A stretch of 64,000 bases of DNA from an uncultured Ruegeria sp. (GTDB lineage: Bacteria; Pseudomonadota; Alphaproteobacteria; Rhodobacterales; Rhodobacteraceae). Where the stretch lies: positions 124,001-188,000 of the forward strand of contig NZ_CANMFF010000005.1 of assembly GCF_947497005.1 (NCBI RefSeq), given 5' to 3'. The notes under the pieces are model-generated. The model ran no database searches. It saw only the letters and a list, made by a program, of their open reading frames with translations, and was not told the DNA's origin. The translations under genes were made by a program, and so were the position numbers. Positions 1 through 9,246 of this stretch are shown here, piece after piece (within the stretch, counting starts at the first letter, position 1; every line of letters starts with the position of its first letter).

Positions 1-2
1 CG

Positions 3-596
3 ACGCTGGTGACCAATGGGCTGCAGGCCCTTCGCGGTGGTGGTACCGCAGCGATTGCTTCCATTCGGCGGTTTCGGGTTTTCCTTATTGTCGGTGGCCT
101 CTTTCTGCTGTTGAGCGCACAGCTGGTCACTTTGGTCCCCGGTTCTGTCTTTCTGTTGTTGATAGGTGGATTTGTATCTGTCTTCGCGCTGTTACAGGTT
201 CTGGGGTTCAGAATGGCGCTGAACCGTCCGTCGAATGTCGTTGAGGCCGTGGTCGGTGGTGTGGCTGGGTTTGTTGGCGGCATGTCAGGTGTTTGGGGGC
301 CTCCGACGGTTACCTATCTGACGGCACTGAACACTCCAAAGACCGAACAGATCCGCATTCAGGGTGTTATCTATGGTCTTGGGGCGGTTCTGTTACTGGT
401 CGCGCATCTTGGGTCAGGTATTCTGCGTGCAGAAACGCTACCGTTTTCTGCAGCCCTGATCCTTCCGGCAATGGCAGGGATGTGGGTCGGTGTGAAATTG
501 CAGGACCGTATCGATCAAGCAAGCTTTCGCAAGGCAACCTTGTTCGTGTTGCTCGTTGCGGGTCTGAACCTGCTGCGGCGCGGTTTGGTGGGGTGA
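3..596 (+). CDS. TSUP (TauE/SafE) family membrane transporter, 5' truncated by window edge
   Basis: About 198 C-terminal residues of a sulfite exporter TauE/SafE (TSUP) family protein, which are polytopic inner-membrane anion or sulfur-compound exporters of usually about 250 residues. The reading frame is open back to the first base of the window, so the GTG at 9 is probably internal and the true start lies outside. Several hydrophobic helices are visible (around residues 25-45, 47-67, 80-100, 118-137 and 145-160 counted from that GTG). The Gly-rich GGVAGFVGGMSGVWGPP stretch with its Gly-Pro-Pro turn is typical of the second TSUP repeat. It ends 4 bp from a convergent membrane-protein gene. 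Family call is firm; substrate cannot be read. Confidence 0.85.
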   Translation, partial: TLVTNGLQALRGGGTAAIASIRRFRVFLIVGGLFLLLSAQLVTLVPGSVFLLLIGGFVSVFALLQVLGFRMALNRPSNVVEAVVGGVAGFVGGMSGVWGPPTVTYLTALNTPKTEQIRIQGVIYGLGAVLLLVAHLGSGILRAETLPFSAALILPAMAGMWVGVKLQDRIDQASFRKATLFVLLVAGLNLLRRGLVG

Positions 597-600
597 CGCT

Positions 601-1155
601 TCAACCCCGTCGCGTGTCAGCAAAGCGGAAGGCAAAGTACAAACCAAGCATCAAGAAGAACAGACCAGAGATATCGCCGATCAGAAACGCGATATATTCA
701 ACCGTTGCACTGCCAAAGGCCAGATTGGTCAACCCCGAGACAAGGAAAGACGTAATGATGCCTACGCCCATCACACATATCCAGCAGGGTTTGCGATCAG
801 ATCGGGGGAACAAATCCCACCCGATGGCCTTGAGCAGATAGAAAACGGCCGGGACAGTCAGGACCGCTATCGCGATGGCCATCAGACGGCTGGGCATGAA
901 CACGTCCGTTCCACCCAAATAGGCGAATACGATGAACACGCCGGGAAGCAAAGCAAAAATAGCTCGCCATCCCAACAGCCAGGCCGACAGAACCCGCACA
1001 CCATGCGGCAGAAACAGCAGGCTTGCCCGGCTTGGATATTCTGGGAAAAATACGTTTTGCAATGGCATCAGAACGGCGAATGTAAGGATCGACGCCAGCA
1101 CATAGGCCAAAGAGGCCAGTATCGTTTCAATTGCCCACGCGCGCAAAGAACTCAC
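601..1155 (-). CDS. Hypothetical polytopic membrane protein
   Basis: A 184-residue protein with about five hydrophobic segments (roughly residues 10-32, 50-68, 72-85, 90-110, 128-150 and 155-178) and no recognised catalytic motif. The start is a GTG with an AAGGAG run only two bases upstream, which is unusually close, so the start is uncertain. It is convergent with the TSUP gene and lies downstream of the winged-helix gene on the same strand, with a gap of about 25 bp, so the two may be cotranscribed. The first half vaguely recalls MASE1-type membrane sensor domains, but I would not assign that. Function unknown. Confidence 0.6.
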   Translation of the reverse strand: MSSLRAWAIETILASLAYVLASILTFAVLMPLQNVFFPEYPSRASLLFLPHGVRVLSAWLLGWRAIFALLPGVFIVFAYLGGTDVFMPSRLMAIAIAVLTVPAVFYLLKAIGWDLFPRSDRKPCWICVMGVGIITSFLVSGLTNLAFGSATVEYIAFLIGDISGLFFLMLGLYFAFRFADTRRG

Positions 1156-1179
1156 CGCTCCTTGCGAGTGTGCAAAGCG

Positions 1180-1470
1180 TCATCTGGGCGCATTAACGAT
1201 GTACCGCCCCCGGTTGGCGCTGCCGCTTTGAGAAAGATAGCCCTTTTCGACAAGCGATTTCAGCGCGCGGAAGAAGGTCGGGCGCGAAACGCTCTGGACC
1301 AGCGTGTGTTCGATTAGGCCGAATGTGCGGACTTCATGATCGGATTTGGAAAGTTCTTCGGCGGCGTAGTAAATATCACGCTCAACCGGAGATAGTATCT
1401 CCAGGCCCAGCGTACGCTCCATGCTTTGCATCAGTTTGCGCAGTTCGGTGAGTTTCGAGATCTCAGTCAT
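1180..1470 (-). CDS. Small winged-helix (MarR/IclR-like) transcriptional regulator
   Basis: About 96 residues that form little more than one DNA-binding domain. An N-terminal helix (EISKLTELRKLMQSMERTLG) is followed by a helix-turn-helix region (roughly residues 30-75) containing SRPTFFRALKSLVEKGYL, the recognition helix and wing entry of winged-helix repressors, and ends RGRYIV as the wing strand. The ATG at 1470 is preferred because an AGGT lies a few bases upstream; an in-frame ATG at 1497 would add nine residues without a clear ribosome site. It is divergent from the small-RNA/pckA region, so it might act locally, but no operator was recognised. No ligand-binding domain is present. Confidence 0.65.
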   Translation of the reverse strand: MTEISKLTELRKLMQSMERTLGLEILSPVERDIYYAAEELSKSDHEVRTFGLIEHTLVQSVSRPTFFRALKSLVEKGYLSQSGSANRGRYIVNAPR

Positions 1471-1559
1471 AATGTTACCTACAGCTTTCTGTGCCATATG
1501 CCGCTAAAATGCGACCATGTGAGCCATGCTGAATAACGTGCAAATCAGCAAGTCTCGTG

Positions 1560-1587
1560 TTGACACTCATCCCCATTTACTTAGATT
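1560..1587 (+). promoter_or_regulatory. Sigma70-like promoter of candidate sRNA
   Basis: TTGACA (1560-1565) is a perfect -35 hexamer, followed by a 16-bp spacer and TAGATT (1582-1587) as -10. No open reading frame follows before the terminator at 1665-1690. Predicted transcription start about 1593. Confidence 0.55.
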
Positions 1588-1592
1588 AGGTG

Positions 1593-1690
1593 CGTGATTA
1601 GGTTGCTCAATCCAGCGTTGTGAGTGTGCGCACATGAGCGGCCCCAAAGTACTTTCATTCAGTGCCCGGCGCAATTGTGCCGGGTTTTTT
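1593..1690 (+). ncRNA. Candidate trans-acting small RNA, about 100 nt
   Basis: A transcript of about 98 nt is predicted from the promoter at 1560-1587 to the intrinsic terminator at 1665-1690. The interval has no reading frame with a ribosome site. It ends with a GC-rich stem of 7-9 bp followed by six T residues, the usual 3' end of an Hfq-type bacterial small RNA. I do not recognise it as a known family. It lies beside pckA but is not antisense to the coding region. A leader peptide or a spurious promoter is the alternative. Confidence 0.45.
1665..1690 (+). terminator. Intrinsic terminator of candidate sRNA
   Basis: CCCGGC (1665-1670) pairs with GCCGGG (1679-1684); the stem can extend inward by G-T, C-G and A-T pairs. 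It is followed directly by TTTTTT (1685-1690). Confidence 0.75.
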
Positions 1691-1799
1691 CGTCTCAGCG
1701 GTTAGCAGGGTTAACGCAAATCGCATTTTGAAACAACGCAATTGTATGTGCTTTTTGTGACAAACAACCACAGGATGTACCGCACTTAATCGGTGCAAT

Positions 1800-1826
1800 A
1801 AAAAAGGGGCGCTGTGGCCCCTTTTC
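1800..1826 (-). terminator. Intrinsic terminator of pckA (bidirectional)
   Basis: GGGGC (1806-1810) and GCCCC (1817-1821) form the stem, with an A run on the left and TTTT on the right, so both strands carry a stem plus U-tract. It sits immediately after the pckA stop codon. Confidence 0.75.
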
Positions 1827-1831
1827 TTATC

Positions 1832-3430
<1,599 letters not shown>

Positions 3431-3774
3431 GTGTGTCTTCTCCTGTGGCGGCGCGAAGGTCGTTGGTCCGTTGCGCCTTTGGGGCAGTGAGCCGGGAAAA
3501 CCGGCGGCTGGGCGCGTCTTATCACGGTCATTCAGGGCATGAACAGGCGGGTTTGACGCAGTTAGCGCAACCAAGTCCGGGTTTAGCGCCATCACGAATT
3601 CAATGTCGGAAAAGCAGGCAGATTTTTGCGGGCAACAAGGCAAATTTGCCGCAGACCTGCCGCAACAAAGGCATGATTCGCAGTTACGGATTGATTCGGC
3701 GTCTTAAAACCGCCAACAATGCCTTACAAATAAGCGAATTATTGCGCGAGTGAGCAGGAATAAGGGTGAGCCCG
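3431..3774. promoter_or_regulatory. Divergent pckA / chvI control region
   Basis: This 344-bp gap separates pckA and chvI. Near chvI it holds a direct repeat TTGCCGCA (3646-3653) and TGCCGCA (3658-3664), plus an oppositely oriented TTGCGGGCAA around 3626-3635, so inverted TGCGG/CCGCA half-sites flank an AT-rich core. These are plausible operator half-sites, but I cannot name the regulator. A GCCGG-GAAAA-CCGGC hairpin lies near 3490-3505. A weak promoter-like pair for chvI (TTGATT at 3691, AACAAT at 3715) is possible. No gene seen. Confidence 0.4.
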
Positions 3775-4479
3775 ATGTCAAAGATTGCACTTGTGGATGA
3801 CGATAGAAACATTCTGACGTCTGTATCCATGACACTCGAAGCCGAAGGTTTCGAGGTTGAAACTTATAATGATGGCCAGGCCGCGTTGGACGCGTTCAAC
3901 AAGAAACTGCCGGACATGGCCGTTCTGGACATAAAAATGCCGCGCATGGACGGCATGGATCTGCTGCAACGGCTGCGTCAGAAAACGCAGATGCCAGTGA
4001 TCTTCCTGACCTCTAAAGACGATGAGATCGACGAGGTTCTGGGCCTGCGCATGGGCGCGGATGACTATGTGAAAAAGCCTTTCTCGCAACGATTGCTGGT
4101 CGAACGCATCCGGGCTCTGCTGCGCCGGCAAGAAGCGACAAGCGGCGATGCCGTGGCGACCAACAGCAATGATACCAAGGTTATGGACCGTGGTGAGTTG
4201 CGGATGGATCCGCTGCGCCATGCGGTCAGCTGGAAAGGGAATGATGTGTCCCTGACAGTGACCGAGTTCCTGCTGCTTCAGGCGCTGGCGCAACGTCCGG
4301 GTTTCGTCAAAAGCCGCGACCAGCTAATGGATGTCGCCTATGACGATCAGGTCTATGTGGACGACCGAACGATCGACAGCCACATCAAGCGCCTGCGGAA
4401 AAAAATGCGCGCGGCCGATTCTGAGTTCTCGGCGATCGAAACCTTGTATGGTATCGGTTACCGGTACAACGAAGAATAG
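3775..4479 (+). CDS. chvI: ChvI-type response regulator (OmpR/PhoB family)
   Basis: Two-domain response regulator of the ChvG-ChvI envelope/acid-stress system. Receiver domain (residues 1-120) has the acidic pocket VDDDRN (Asp8-10), phospho-acceptor Asp52 in [11 protein letters not shown], the conserved Thr in FLTSKDDE and Lys in DDYVKKPF. The C-terminal winged helix (about 135-230) has [18 protein letters not shown] and [15 protein letters not shown]. The ATG at 3775 is chosen because it begins directly at [10 protein letters not shown]; an in-frame GTG at 3766 would add three residues. It is followed 32 bp later by chvG. The adjacent hprK-PTS genes suggest the usual link between envelope sensing and carbon metabolism. 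Confidence 0.95.
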   Translation: MSKIALVDDDRNILTSVSMTLEAEGFEVETYNDGQAALDAFNKKLPDMAVLDIKMPRMDGMDLLQRLRQKTQMPVIFLTSKDDEIDEVLGLRMGADDYVKKPFSQRLLVERIRALLRRQEATSGDAVATNSNDTKVMDRGELRMDPLRHAVSWKGNDVSLTVTEFLLLQALAQRPGFVKSRDQLMDVAYDDQVYVDDRTIDSHIKRLRKKMRAADSEFSAIETLYGIGYRYNEE

Positions 4480-4511
4480 GCGCGGCCGCCTGCAAGAGGT
4501 AATGGGGTCTC

Positions 4512-6230
4512 GTGCGCGACACCGAACAAGCCAGCGAAATGCGCGACGGTGACGTCGTACTTGGGGATGACTGGGTCATCCCCCAGGACCCCGAGTCGGC
4601 GGAGCTGAGGGAAAAGCGATCCCGGAGGAACCTGTTTTCTCTGCGCGGCTCGCCTTTGGCACGCAAGATCATCACCTTCAATCTGATCGCCTTGGTGATT
4701 CTGGTTACGGGATTGCTGTATCTGGACGACTCTCGAAAAGAGAAGGTGCAACAGACTGCGCGCAACCTGCTTGGCGACGCGCAACTGGTCAGCAACGTCT
4801 TTGAAACCCAGCTGCGTCAGGGTGCGCAGAACTCTGCGCAGAATGCCGGAAATCTGGACGTCAAGGACACACTTTCGGGGCTGACACTGCCGGAAGGCGG
4901 AGAAGTTTTTGTCTATGATGCCAGCGGCACCCTGATCGGCTGGACCCGCGGCGCCCCGCAGGCGTCGGAAATGCCCGTGCTTCTGCGACCAAATCCTGAA
5001 GTGCAGACGGGCAGCACGGTGATCAGTGATATACTGAATGCTGTCTGGACCGGCCTGTCGAACACGCTAAATTGGTCAACGGAAGTCGAAGCGCCAACTC
5101 TGGCGCAGCGCGTTCAGGCAATCATTCCACGGGCGCTTGCAGGCCAGAACCAGGTTCAGGCAGTGCAGGACAGCGCGGGTGAGACCGTAATCGTGGCAGC
5201 TACGCCAATCCTTTATGCCGAGGCCCCGGCCGGAGCCGTAGCCATCACTGGCCCGGCAGGTGAAATCGACGCTCTTGCACGGCGTGAGCAGGAGCGCATC
5301 CTTCAGATGTTCGTGGTCGCATTACTGGTGTCGGTTGGCCTGAGTCTTGTGCTGGCCTCTACCATCGCCAACCCGCTGGCTGAACTGGCGGCTGCCGCCG
5401 AGATGGGAAAAGACAGGGGTACAGGGGTCAATCCCGGACGCATCCGCATCCCTGATCTCAGTGCCCGCCCTGACGAGATCGGACGCCTCAGCCGAGCGTT
5501 GCGAGGTATGGTGACCGCGCTGTATAACCGGATCGACGCAAACGAACAGTTTGCCGCTGATGTTGCCCATGAAATCAAAAACCCACTGGCTAGCCTGCAA
5601 TCCGCTGTCGGCACACTGCGCATGATCAAGCGCGAGGATCAACGCAACAAGTTACTGGATGTGATTGAACATGATGTTCGGCGTCTGGATCGGCTGGTGA
5701 GTGACATCTCGAACGCGTCGCGTCTGGATGCGGAACTGGTCAAAGAGGAAGAGCTGCCGTTCGACCTGCTCAAGTTGCTGGGTAATCTTGGTCAGTATCT
5801 GGGTGACGATGCCCGTTCCAAAGGCATTGATTACATCACCGACCTGCCATCCGAGCCGATTGTAATCAATGGGCTGGAAGCGCGGCTGGCGCAGGTCTTT
5901 GTCAACCTGATCACCAATGCCATTTCCTTCTGCGAGGAAAACGATGCAATCCGCGTTTGGGTTCGTCAGCGCGACAACCGTGTGCTGGTTGTCGTCGAAG
6001 ACACTGGCCCCGGTATTCCGGAACAGGCGCTGACCAAGGTGTTCAAGCGTTTCTATTCACAACGTCCGGTAGAACATTTCGGCAATAACTCGGGCCTTGG
6101 GCTGGCCATCTCGAAGCAGATCGTCGAAGCCCATGGCGGTGTGATCTGGGCGGAAAACATCCGCCCGACCGAAGCCGACATCACATCTGACCCTCTGGGC
6201 GCGCGATTTGTCGTAGGGCTGCCTGTATAA
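4512..6230 (+). CDS. chvG: ChvG-type sensor histidine kinase
   Basis: Inner-membrane kinase partner of ChvI, 572 residues from a GTG start. Order: cytoplasmic N-tail (about 1-50), TM1 (IITFNLIALVILVTGLLYL, about 51-70), a periplasmic sensor of about 190 residues, TM2 (about 262-285), HAMP beginning IANPLAELAAAAEMG, the DHp helix with phospho-accepting His in DVAHEIKNPLAS (about residue 355), and the HATPase domain with N box (NLITNAISF), G1 (EDTGPGIPE) and G2 (GLGLAISKQIVEAHGG). It is followed after three bases by hprK, so chvI, chvG and the regulatory PTS genes probably share a transcript. All catalytic motifs look intact. Confidence 0.94.
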   Translation: MRDTEQASEMRDGDVVLGDDWVIPQDPESAELREKRSRRNLFSLRGSPLARKIITFNLIALVILVTGLLYLDDSRKEKVQQTARNLLGDAQLVSNVFETQLRQGAQNSAQNAGNLDVKDTLSGLTLPEGGEVFVYDASGTLIGWTRGAPQASEMPVLLRPNPEVQTGSTVISDILNAVWTGLSNTLNWSTEVEAPTLAQRVQAIIPRALAGQNQVQAVQDSAGETVIVAATPILYAEAPAGAVAITGPAGEIDALARREQERILQMFVVALLVSVGLSLVLASTIANPLAELAAAAEMGKDRGTGVNPGRIRIPDLSARPDEIGRLSRALRGMVTALYNRIDANEQFAADVAHEIKNPLASLQSAVGTLRMIKREDQRNKLLDVIEHDVRRLDRLVSDISNASRLDAELVKEEELPFDLLKLLGNLGQYLGDDARSKGIDYITDLPSEPIVINGLEARLAQVFVNLITNAISFCEENDAIRVWVRQRDNRVLVVVEDTGPGIPEQALTKVFKRFYSQRPVEHFGNNSGLGLAISKQIVEAHGGVIWAENIRPTEADITSDPLGARFVVGLPV

Positions 6231-6233
6231 TCC

Positions 6234-6704
6234 ATGCAAGCCGTATTGCTGTCAGATGCCAGGAAAAAGGACAATGCCTGCGTCCATGCCTCGTGCGTGT
6301 CAGTGGCCGGGTGCGGTGTGTTGATCATCGGTGCATCAGGTTCGGGGAAATCCGGACTGGCGTTGCAAATGATGGCCTTCGGGGCGCAGCTGGTTGCCGA
6401 TGACCGGGTTCAACTTGAGATGCGGCAGCAGCAGGTTTTTGCAGATGCCGCGCCACAGATAGGTGGTTTGATCGAGGCGCGGTATGTCGGTTTGATCAAA
6501 GCAGAAGTTTCCGGGCCGGTCCCTTTGGGCTATGTTGTGGATTTGTCTCAGAATGAGACGAAGCGGTTGCCGGAACAGACGACTATTTCCGTTCTGAGGC
6601 AAACTGTTCCCTTGCTTCGGGGCGCGGGTGTGCCCAATTTGGCAGCAGCTTTAATGCAGCTTTCAAGAGATGGGCGTGTGACCCCGGAATGGCCGAACGA
6701 ATGA
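6234..6704 (+). CDS. hprK: HPr kinase/phosphorylase, short alphaproteobacterial form
   Basis: Catalytic domain only, 156 residues, against about 310 for Bacillus HprK. Proteins of this short form are normal in alphaproteobacteria. The P-loop GASGSGKSGLAL (about residues 32-43) is followed by VADDRV, the HPr-contacting acidic motif, and GLIEARYVGLIK, the C-terminal signature. It phosphorylates a serine of HPr (gene at 7988) and can reverse the reaction. It overlaps rapZ by 16 bp, which implies translational coupling. The C-terminal helix region is shorter than in Firmicutes enzymes. Assignment is strongly supported by context. Confidence 0.92.
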   Translation: MQAVLLSDARKKDNACVHASCVSVAGCGVLIIGASGSGKSGLALQMMAFGAQLVADDRVQLEMRQQQVFADAAPQIGGLIEARYVGLIKAEVSGPVPLGYVVDLSQNETKRLPEQTTISVLRQTVPLLRGAGVPNLAAALMQLSRDGRVTPEWPNE

Positions 6705-7582
6705 TATCGCAAAGGCGGATCGTATTGGTGACCGGCCCGTCGGGTGCTGGCAGATCGACCGCCATTCATGTGTTGGAAGATTTAGGTTTTGAGGCCATCG
6801 ACAACCTGCCGATGGGGCTTTTGTTGCGGCTGCTTGAAAGTGCGGGCAGTGATCGCCCGATGGCCTTGGGTATAGACGCCCGAAATCGCGACTTCTCGAC
6901 CATCGGTTTCATAGAACTGGCCGAAAAGCTGGGTCGCATGGCGCAGGTCGATTTGACGGTTCTGTATCTGGATTGCAGCGATGATGTTCTGGTGCGCCGA
7001 TTTTCGGAAACCCGACGACGGCATCCGGTCGCCAGGAATGCCAGCCCGGAAACCGGTATCCAGCGTGAAAAAGAGCTGCTGGCGCCTATACGTGAGATTG
7101 CGGATACGCTGATCGATACAAGCCTTCTGAACGTGCATCAGCTACGGGATGAGGTCGAGAACTGGTTTGCACCCAAAGGCAGGCGACATCTGGCGGTTTC
7201 CGTCGAATCCTTCTCCTATAAACGCGGTCTTCCACGCGGGTTGGACATGGTGTTCGATTGCCGTTTTCTGGCAAACCCTTATTGGCGGACCGAGCTTCGG
7301 GCGGCGGACGGTCGACACCCCGACGTCGCGGGCTATGTGCAGTCAGACGCGAACTACTTACCGTTTTATGAACGTGTGCTGGACTTGTTGATTCTGCTGC
7401 TGCCAGCCTTTCGGGCCGAGGGTAAAGCGCATCTTTCCGTGGCGTTCGGGTGTACGGGTGGGCAACACAGATCTGTCGCTTTGGCTGAAGCCGTTGCAAA
7501 GGCTCTTGCGGAAGACGGGCAGCAAGTGGCAGTTAGGCATCGCGAGATGGAACGTCGGTCGTTGAATGTGAGGTCGGATTGA
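6689..7582 (+). CDS. rapZ: RapZ-type RNase adaptor / nucleotide-binding protein
   Basis: RapZ (YvcJ/YhbJ) family, 297 residues. The Walker A is VTGPSGAGRSTAIHVLEDLG near the N-terminus, with Arg in place of the usual Lys. FEAIDNLPMGLL follows. The C-terminal half carries the RapZ signature FSYKRGLPRGLDMVFDCRFLANP and AFGCTGGQHRSVALAEAVA, with its conserved Cys and His. In enterobacteria RapZ senses glucosamine-6-phosphate metabolism through GlmZ/GlmY RNAs; those RNAs are not expected here, so the target in this organism is open. The ATG overlaps hprK, and the stop overlaps the TTG start of the next gene. Confidence 0.92.
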   Translation: MAERMISQRRIVLVTGPSGAGRSTAIHVLEDLGFEAIDNLPMGLLLRLLESAGSDRPMALGIDARNRDFSTIGFIELAEKLGRMAQVDLTVLYLDCSDDVLVRRFSETRRRHPVARNASPETGIQREKELLAPIREIADTLIDTSLLNVHQLRDEVENWFAPKGRRHLAVSVESFSYKRGLPRGLDMVFDCRFLANPYWRTELRAADGRHPDVAGYVQSDANYLPFYERVLDLLILLLPAFRAEGKAHLSVAFGCTGGQHRSVALAEAVAKALAEDGQQVAVRHREMERRSLNVRSD

Positions 7583-7971
7583 TCGGAATTGTGATCGTTG
7601 CGCATGGGGGATTGGCCCAGGAATACCTGGCCGCCACGCAGCATGTGGTCGGGCCGCAGCCCAACCTTGTGGCCATTGCGATTGAAGCGGACCATGACCG
7701 GGACAATAAACAGGCCGAAATCTGCCGTGCCGCAGACGAAGTCGACATGGGGGATGGTGTTGTTGTCGTCACCGATCTCTTTGGCGGCAGCCCCTCGAAT
7801 CTCAGCCTGCGTGCCTGCGCGCCTCAGGATCGGCGCATCCTATATGGAGCAAACCTGCCGATGCTGATCAAACTGGCCAAAAGCCGCCACTTGCCCATTG
7901 GTGATGCCGTCCGCCAGGCGATGGAGGCTGGACGGAAATATATCAATGCGCAGAATGTGACATTAGATTAA
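7579..7971 (+). CDS. manX: PTS EIIA component, mannose/fructose type
   Basis: Stand-alone EIIA-Man domain, 130 residues. IGIVIVAHGGLAQEYL places the phosphorylatable histidine at residue 9, and VVVVTDLFGGSPSNL is the family signature around residues 57-71. No EIIB, EIIC or EIID gene is present in the window, so it is most likely regulatory and not part of a sugar transporter. Start is a TTG within TTGA overlapping the rapZ stop, a 4-bp coupled junction. It probably receives phosphate from the HPr encoded next. Confidence 0.9.
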   Translation: MIGIVIVAHGGLAQEYLAATQHVVGPQPNLVAIAIEADHDRDNKQAEICRAADEVDMGDGVVVVTDLFGGSPSNLSLRACAPQDRRILYGANLPMLIKLAKSRHLPIGDAVRQAMEAGRKYINAQNVTLD

Positions 7972-7987
7972 AAGCGGATTATTGAAT

Positions 7988-8257
7988 ATGACTAACCGAA
8001 GCCTGAAGATAATCAATGAAAAGGGCCTGCATGCGCGCGCCTCGGCAAAGCTGGTTGAGGTAGTAGAAGGGTTCGATGCATATGCTGAGGTTTCAAAAGA
8101 CGGACTTTCTGCATCCGGAGACAGTATTATGGGCCTTTTAATGTTGGCAGCCTCGCGTGGAACAACTATTGACGTCGAGACGTCCGGGCCGGATGCTGAG
8201 GCATTGGCAGAAGCTCTGGAAACGCTTGTGAACGACAAGTTCGGAGAGGGGTTCTAA
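7988..8257 (+). CDS. ptsH: Phosphocarrier protein HPr
   Basis: HPr, 89 residues. NEKGLHARASAKLVE holds the active-site histidine phosphorylated by enzyme I. SGDSIMGLLMLAASRGTTI holds the serine targeted by HprK, in the GxSIMGLL context. Start taken at the ATG at 7988, because the in-frame TTG at 7982 adds only two residues and lacks a ribosome site. Gene for enzyme I (EI-Ntr or EI) is not in this window. With hprK and EIIA-Man this forms the alphaproteobacterial regulatory PTS. Confidence 0.94.
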   Translation: MTNRSLKIINEKGLHARASAKLVEVVEGFDAYAEVSKDGLSASGDSIMGLLMLAASRGTTIDVETSGPDAEALAEALETLVNDKFGEGF

Positions 8258-8296
8258 GCCACCCCGCCGGGACAGAAAGAACGGGAAGACCAGGAA

Positions 8297-9196
8297 TTGG
8301 CGGAAACAACGCACGAGACCAAGACAAGCCCGGTGGTGGATGGGACCGCAGATCAGGGTGAGATCTACGATCGTAGAACTCTGACGTACGCGAACTCGTT
8401 CGACGATGTCTGGACTTCGACTGCCATTCGCGCGATCGAATGGTGCACAGGCAAGCTGACCATTCTGCGCATGGTCAACAAGTTCGAAAAAAAGAACGAA
8501 AACTACCGTGGACAGCGGTTCTGGGGCGGTGCGCTTAAGACAATGGGTATCGATCTGACCACTCCGCAGGAGCAGATTGCTCGCATTCCTGAAACCGGCG
8601 CCGTGGTTGTCGTGGCCAACCACCCCCATGGCATGGTGGATGGCATGATTCTGGCCGAGCTGATCGGCCAGGTGCGCAGTGATTACCGTATCCTGACCCG
8701 TTCGGTCCTGACAGGGCTGGACGAAGCGGCGACGTCTTTCATGATCCCGGTTCCATTTCCGCACGACCCCGAGGCACAGGCCAAGATGCTGGAAATGCGG
8801 GGTAAGGCAATGGAACACCTGAAAAATGGTGGCGTTGTGGCACTGTTCCCATCCGGTGTTGTGATGTCATCTGACGACTGGTTCGGTCCCGCCATAGAGC
8901 GTGAATGGAATGTGTTTACGGCGAAGATGATCCGCCGTTCGGGCGCGCGTGTTGTGCCGATTTTCTTTCCGGGCAGCAATTCCCGCTGGTATCAGATCGC
9001 CAACCGTATCTCGGCAATTCTGCGGCAGGGTCTGCTGCTGCATGAGATCGTCCAGTCCTGCAACAAACCTCACTCGCCGGTCATTGGCGACACGATTTCG
9101 GATCAGGACATGGAACTACTGGAACGCGATCCGCGCGGTTTCATGGCGTGGCTTAGGGATCATACAATGTCTCTGGGCAAGCCGAACCAGACCTGA
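8297..9196 (+). CDS. LPLAT superfamily acyltransferase
   Basis: Lysophospholipid acyltransferase (PlsC-like) family, 299 residues. The catalytic block is NHPHGMVDG (His109 to Asp115), an HX5D variant of the PlsC HX4D motif, and FPSGVVMSS around residue 190 corresponds to the FPEG substrate motif. No clear N-terminal membrane helix, so it is probably peripheral. The start is a TTG at 8297 with GGGAAG upstream; no nearby ATG fits better. It lies 39 bp after ptsH on the same strand and may be the last gene of that transcript. Acyl donor and acceptor unknown; it belongs to the same superfamily as ornithine-lipid and lysophosphatidate acyltransferases. Confidence 0.8.
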   Translation: MAETTHETKTSPVVDGTADQGEIYDRRTLTYANSFDDVWTSTAIRAIEWCTGKLTILRMVNKFEKKNENYRGQRFWGGALKTMGIDLTTPQEQIARIPETGAVVVVANHPHGMVDGMILAELIGQVRSDYRILTRSVLTGLDEAATSFMIPVPFPHDPEAQAKMLEMRGKAMEHLKNGGVVALFPSGVVMSSDDWFGPAIEREWNVFTAKMIRRSGARVVPIFFPGSNSRWYQIANRISAILRQGLLLHEIVQSCNKPHSPVIGDTISDQDMELLERDPRGFMAWLRDHTMSLGKPNQT

Positions 9197-9246
9197 TCTG
9201 TGTCTTCATCAGGCTAAGAATAACCCGGGCGAAGGGGCTGACCCCC

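Larger units (their letters stand above)
1471..1831. other. Non-coding region with sRNA promoter and two terminators
   Basis: A gap of about 360 bp between the winged-helix gene and the 3' end of pckA. It contains a promoter-like pair and an intrinsic terminator that frame a candidate small RNA (listed separately), then an AT-rich stretch of about 110 bp (1690-1800), then the pckA terminator. No convincing open reading frame was seen in it on either strand. Confidence 0.6.

Noticed and set aside
293..841. Long plus-strand frame across the TSUP and neighbouring membrane-protein genes
   Set aside because: It overlaps two membrane-protein genes out of phase, and its sequence is basic low-complexity without family motifs.
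1690..1800. A second plus-strand small RNA ending at the pckA terminator
   Set aside because: No acceptable -10/-35 pair was found; the T run at 1822-1825 alone is not enough.
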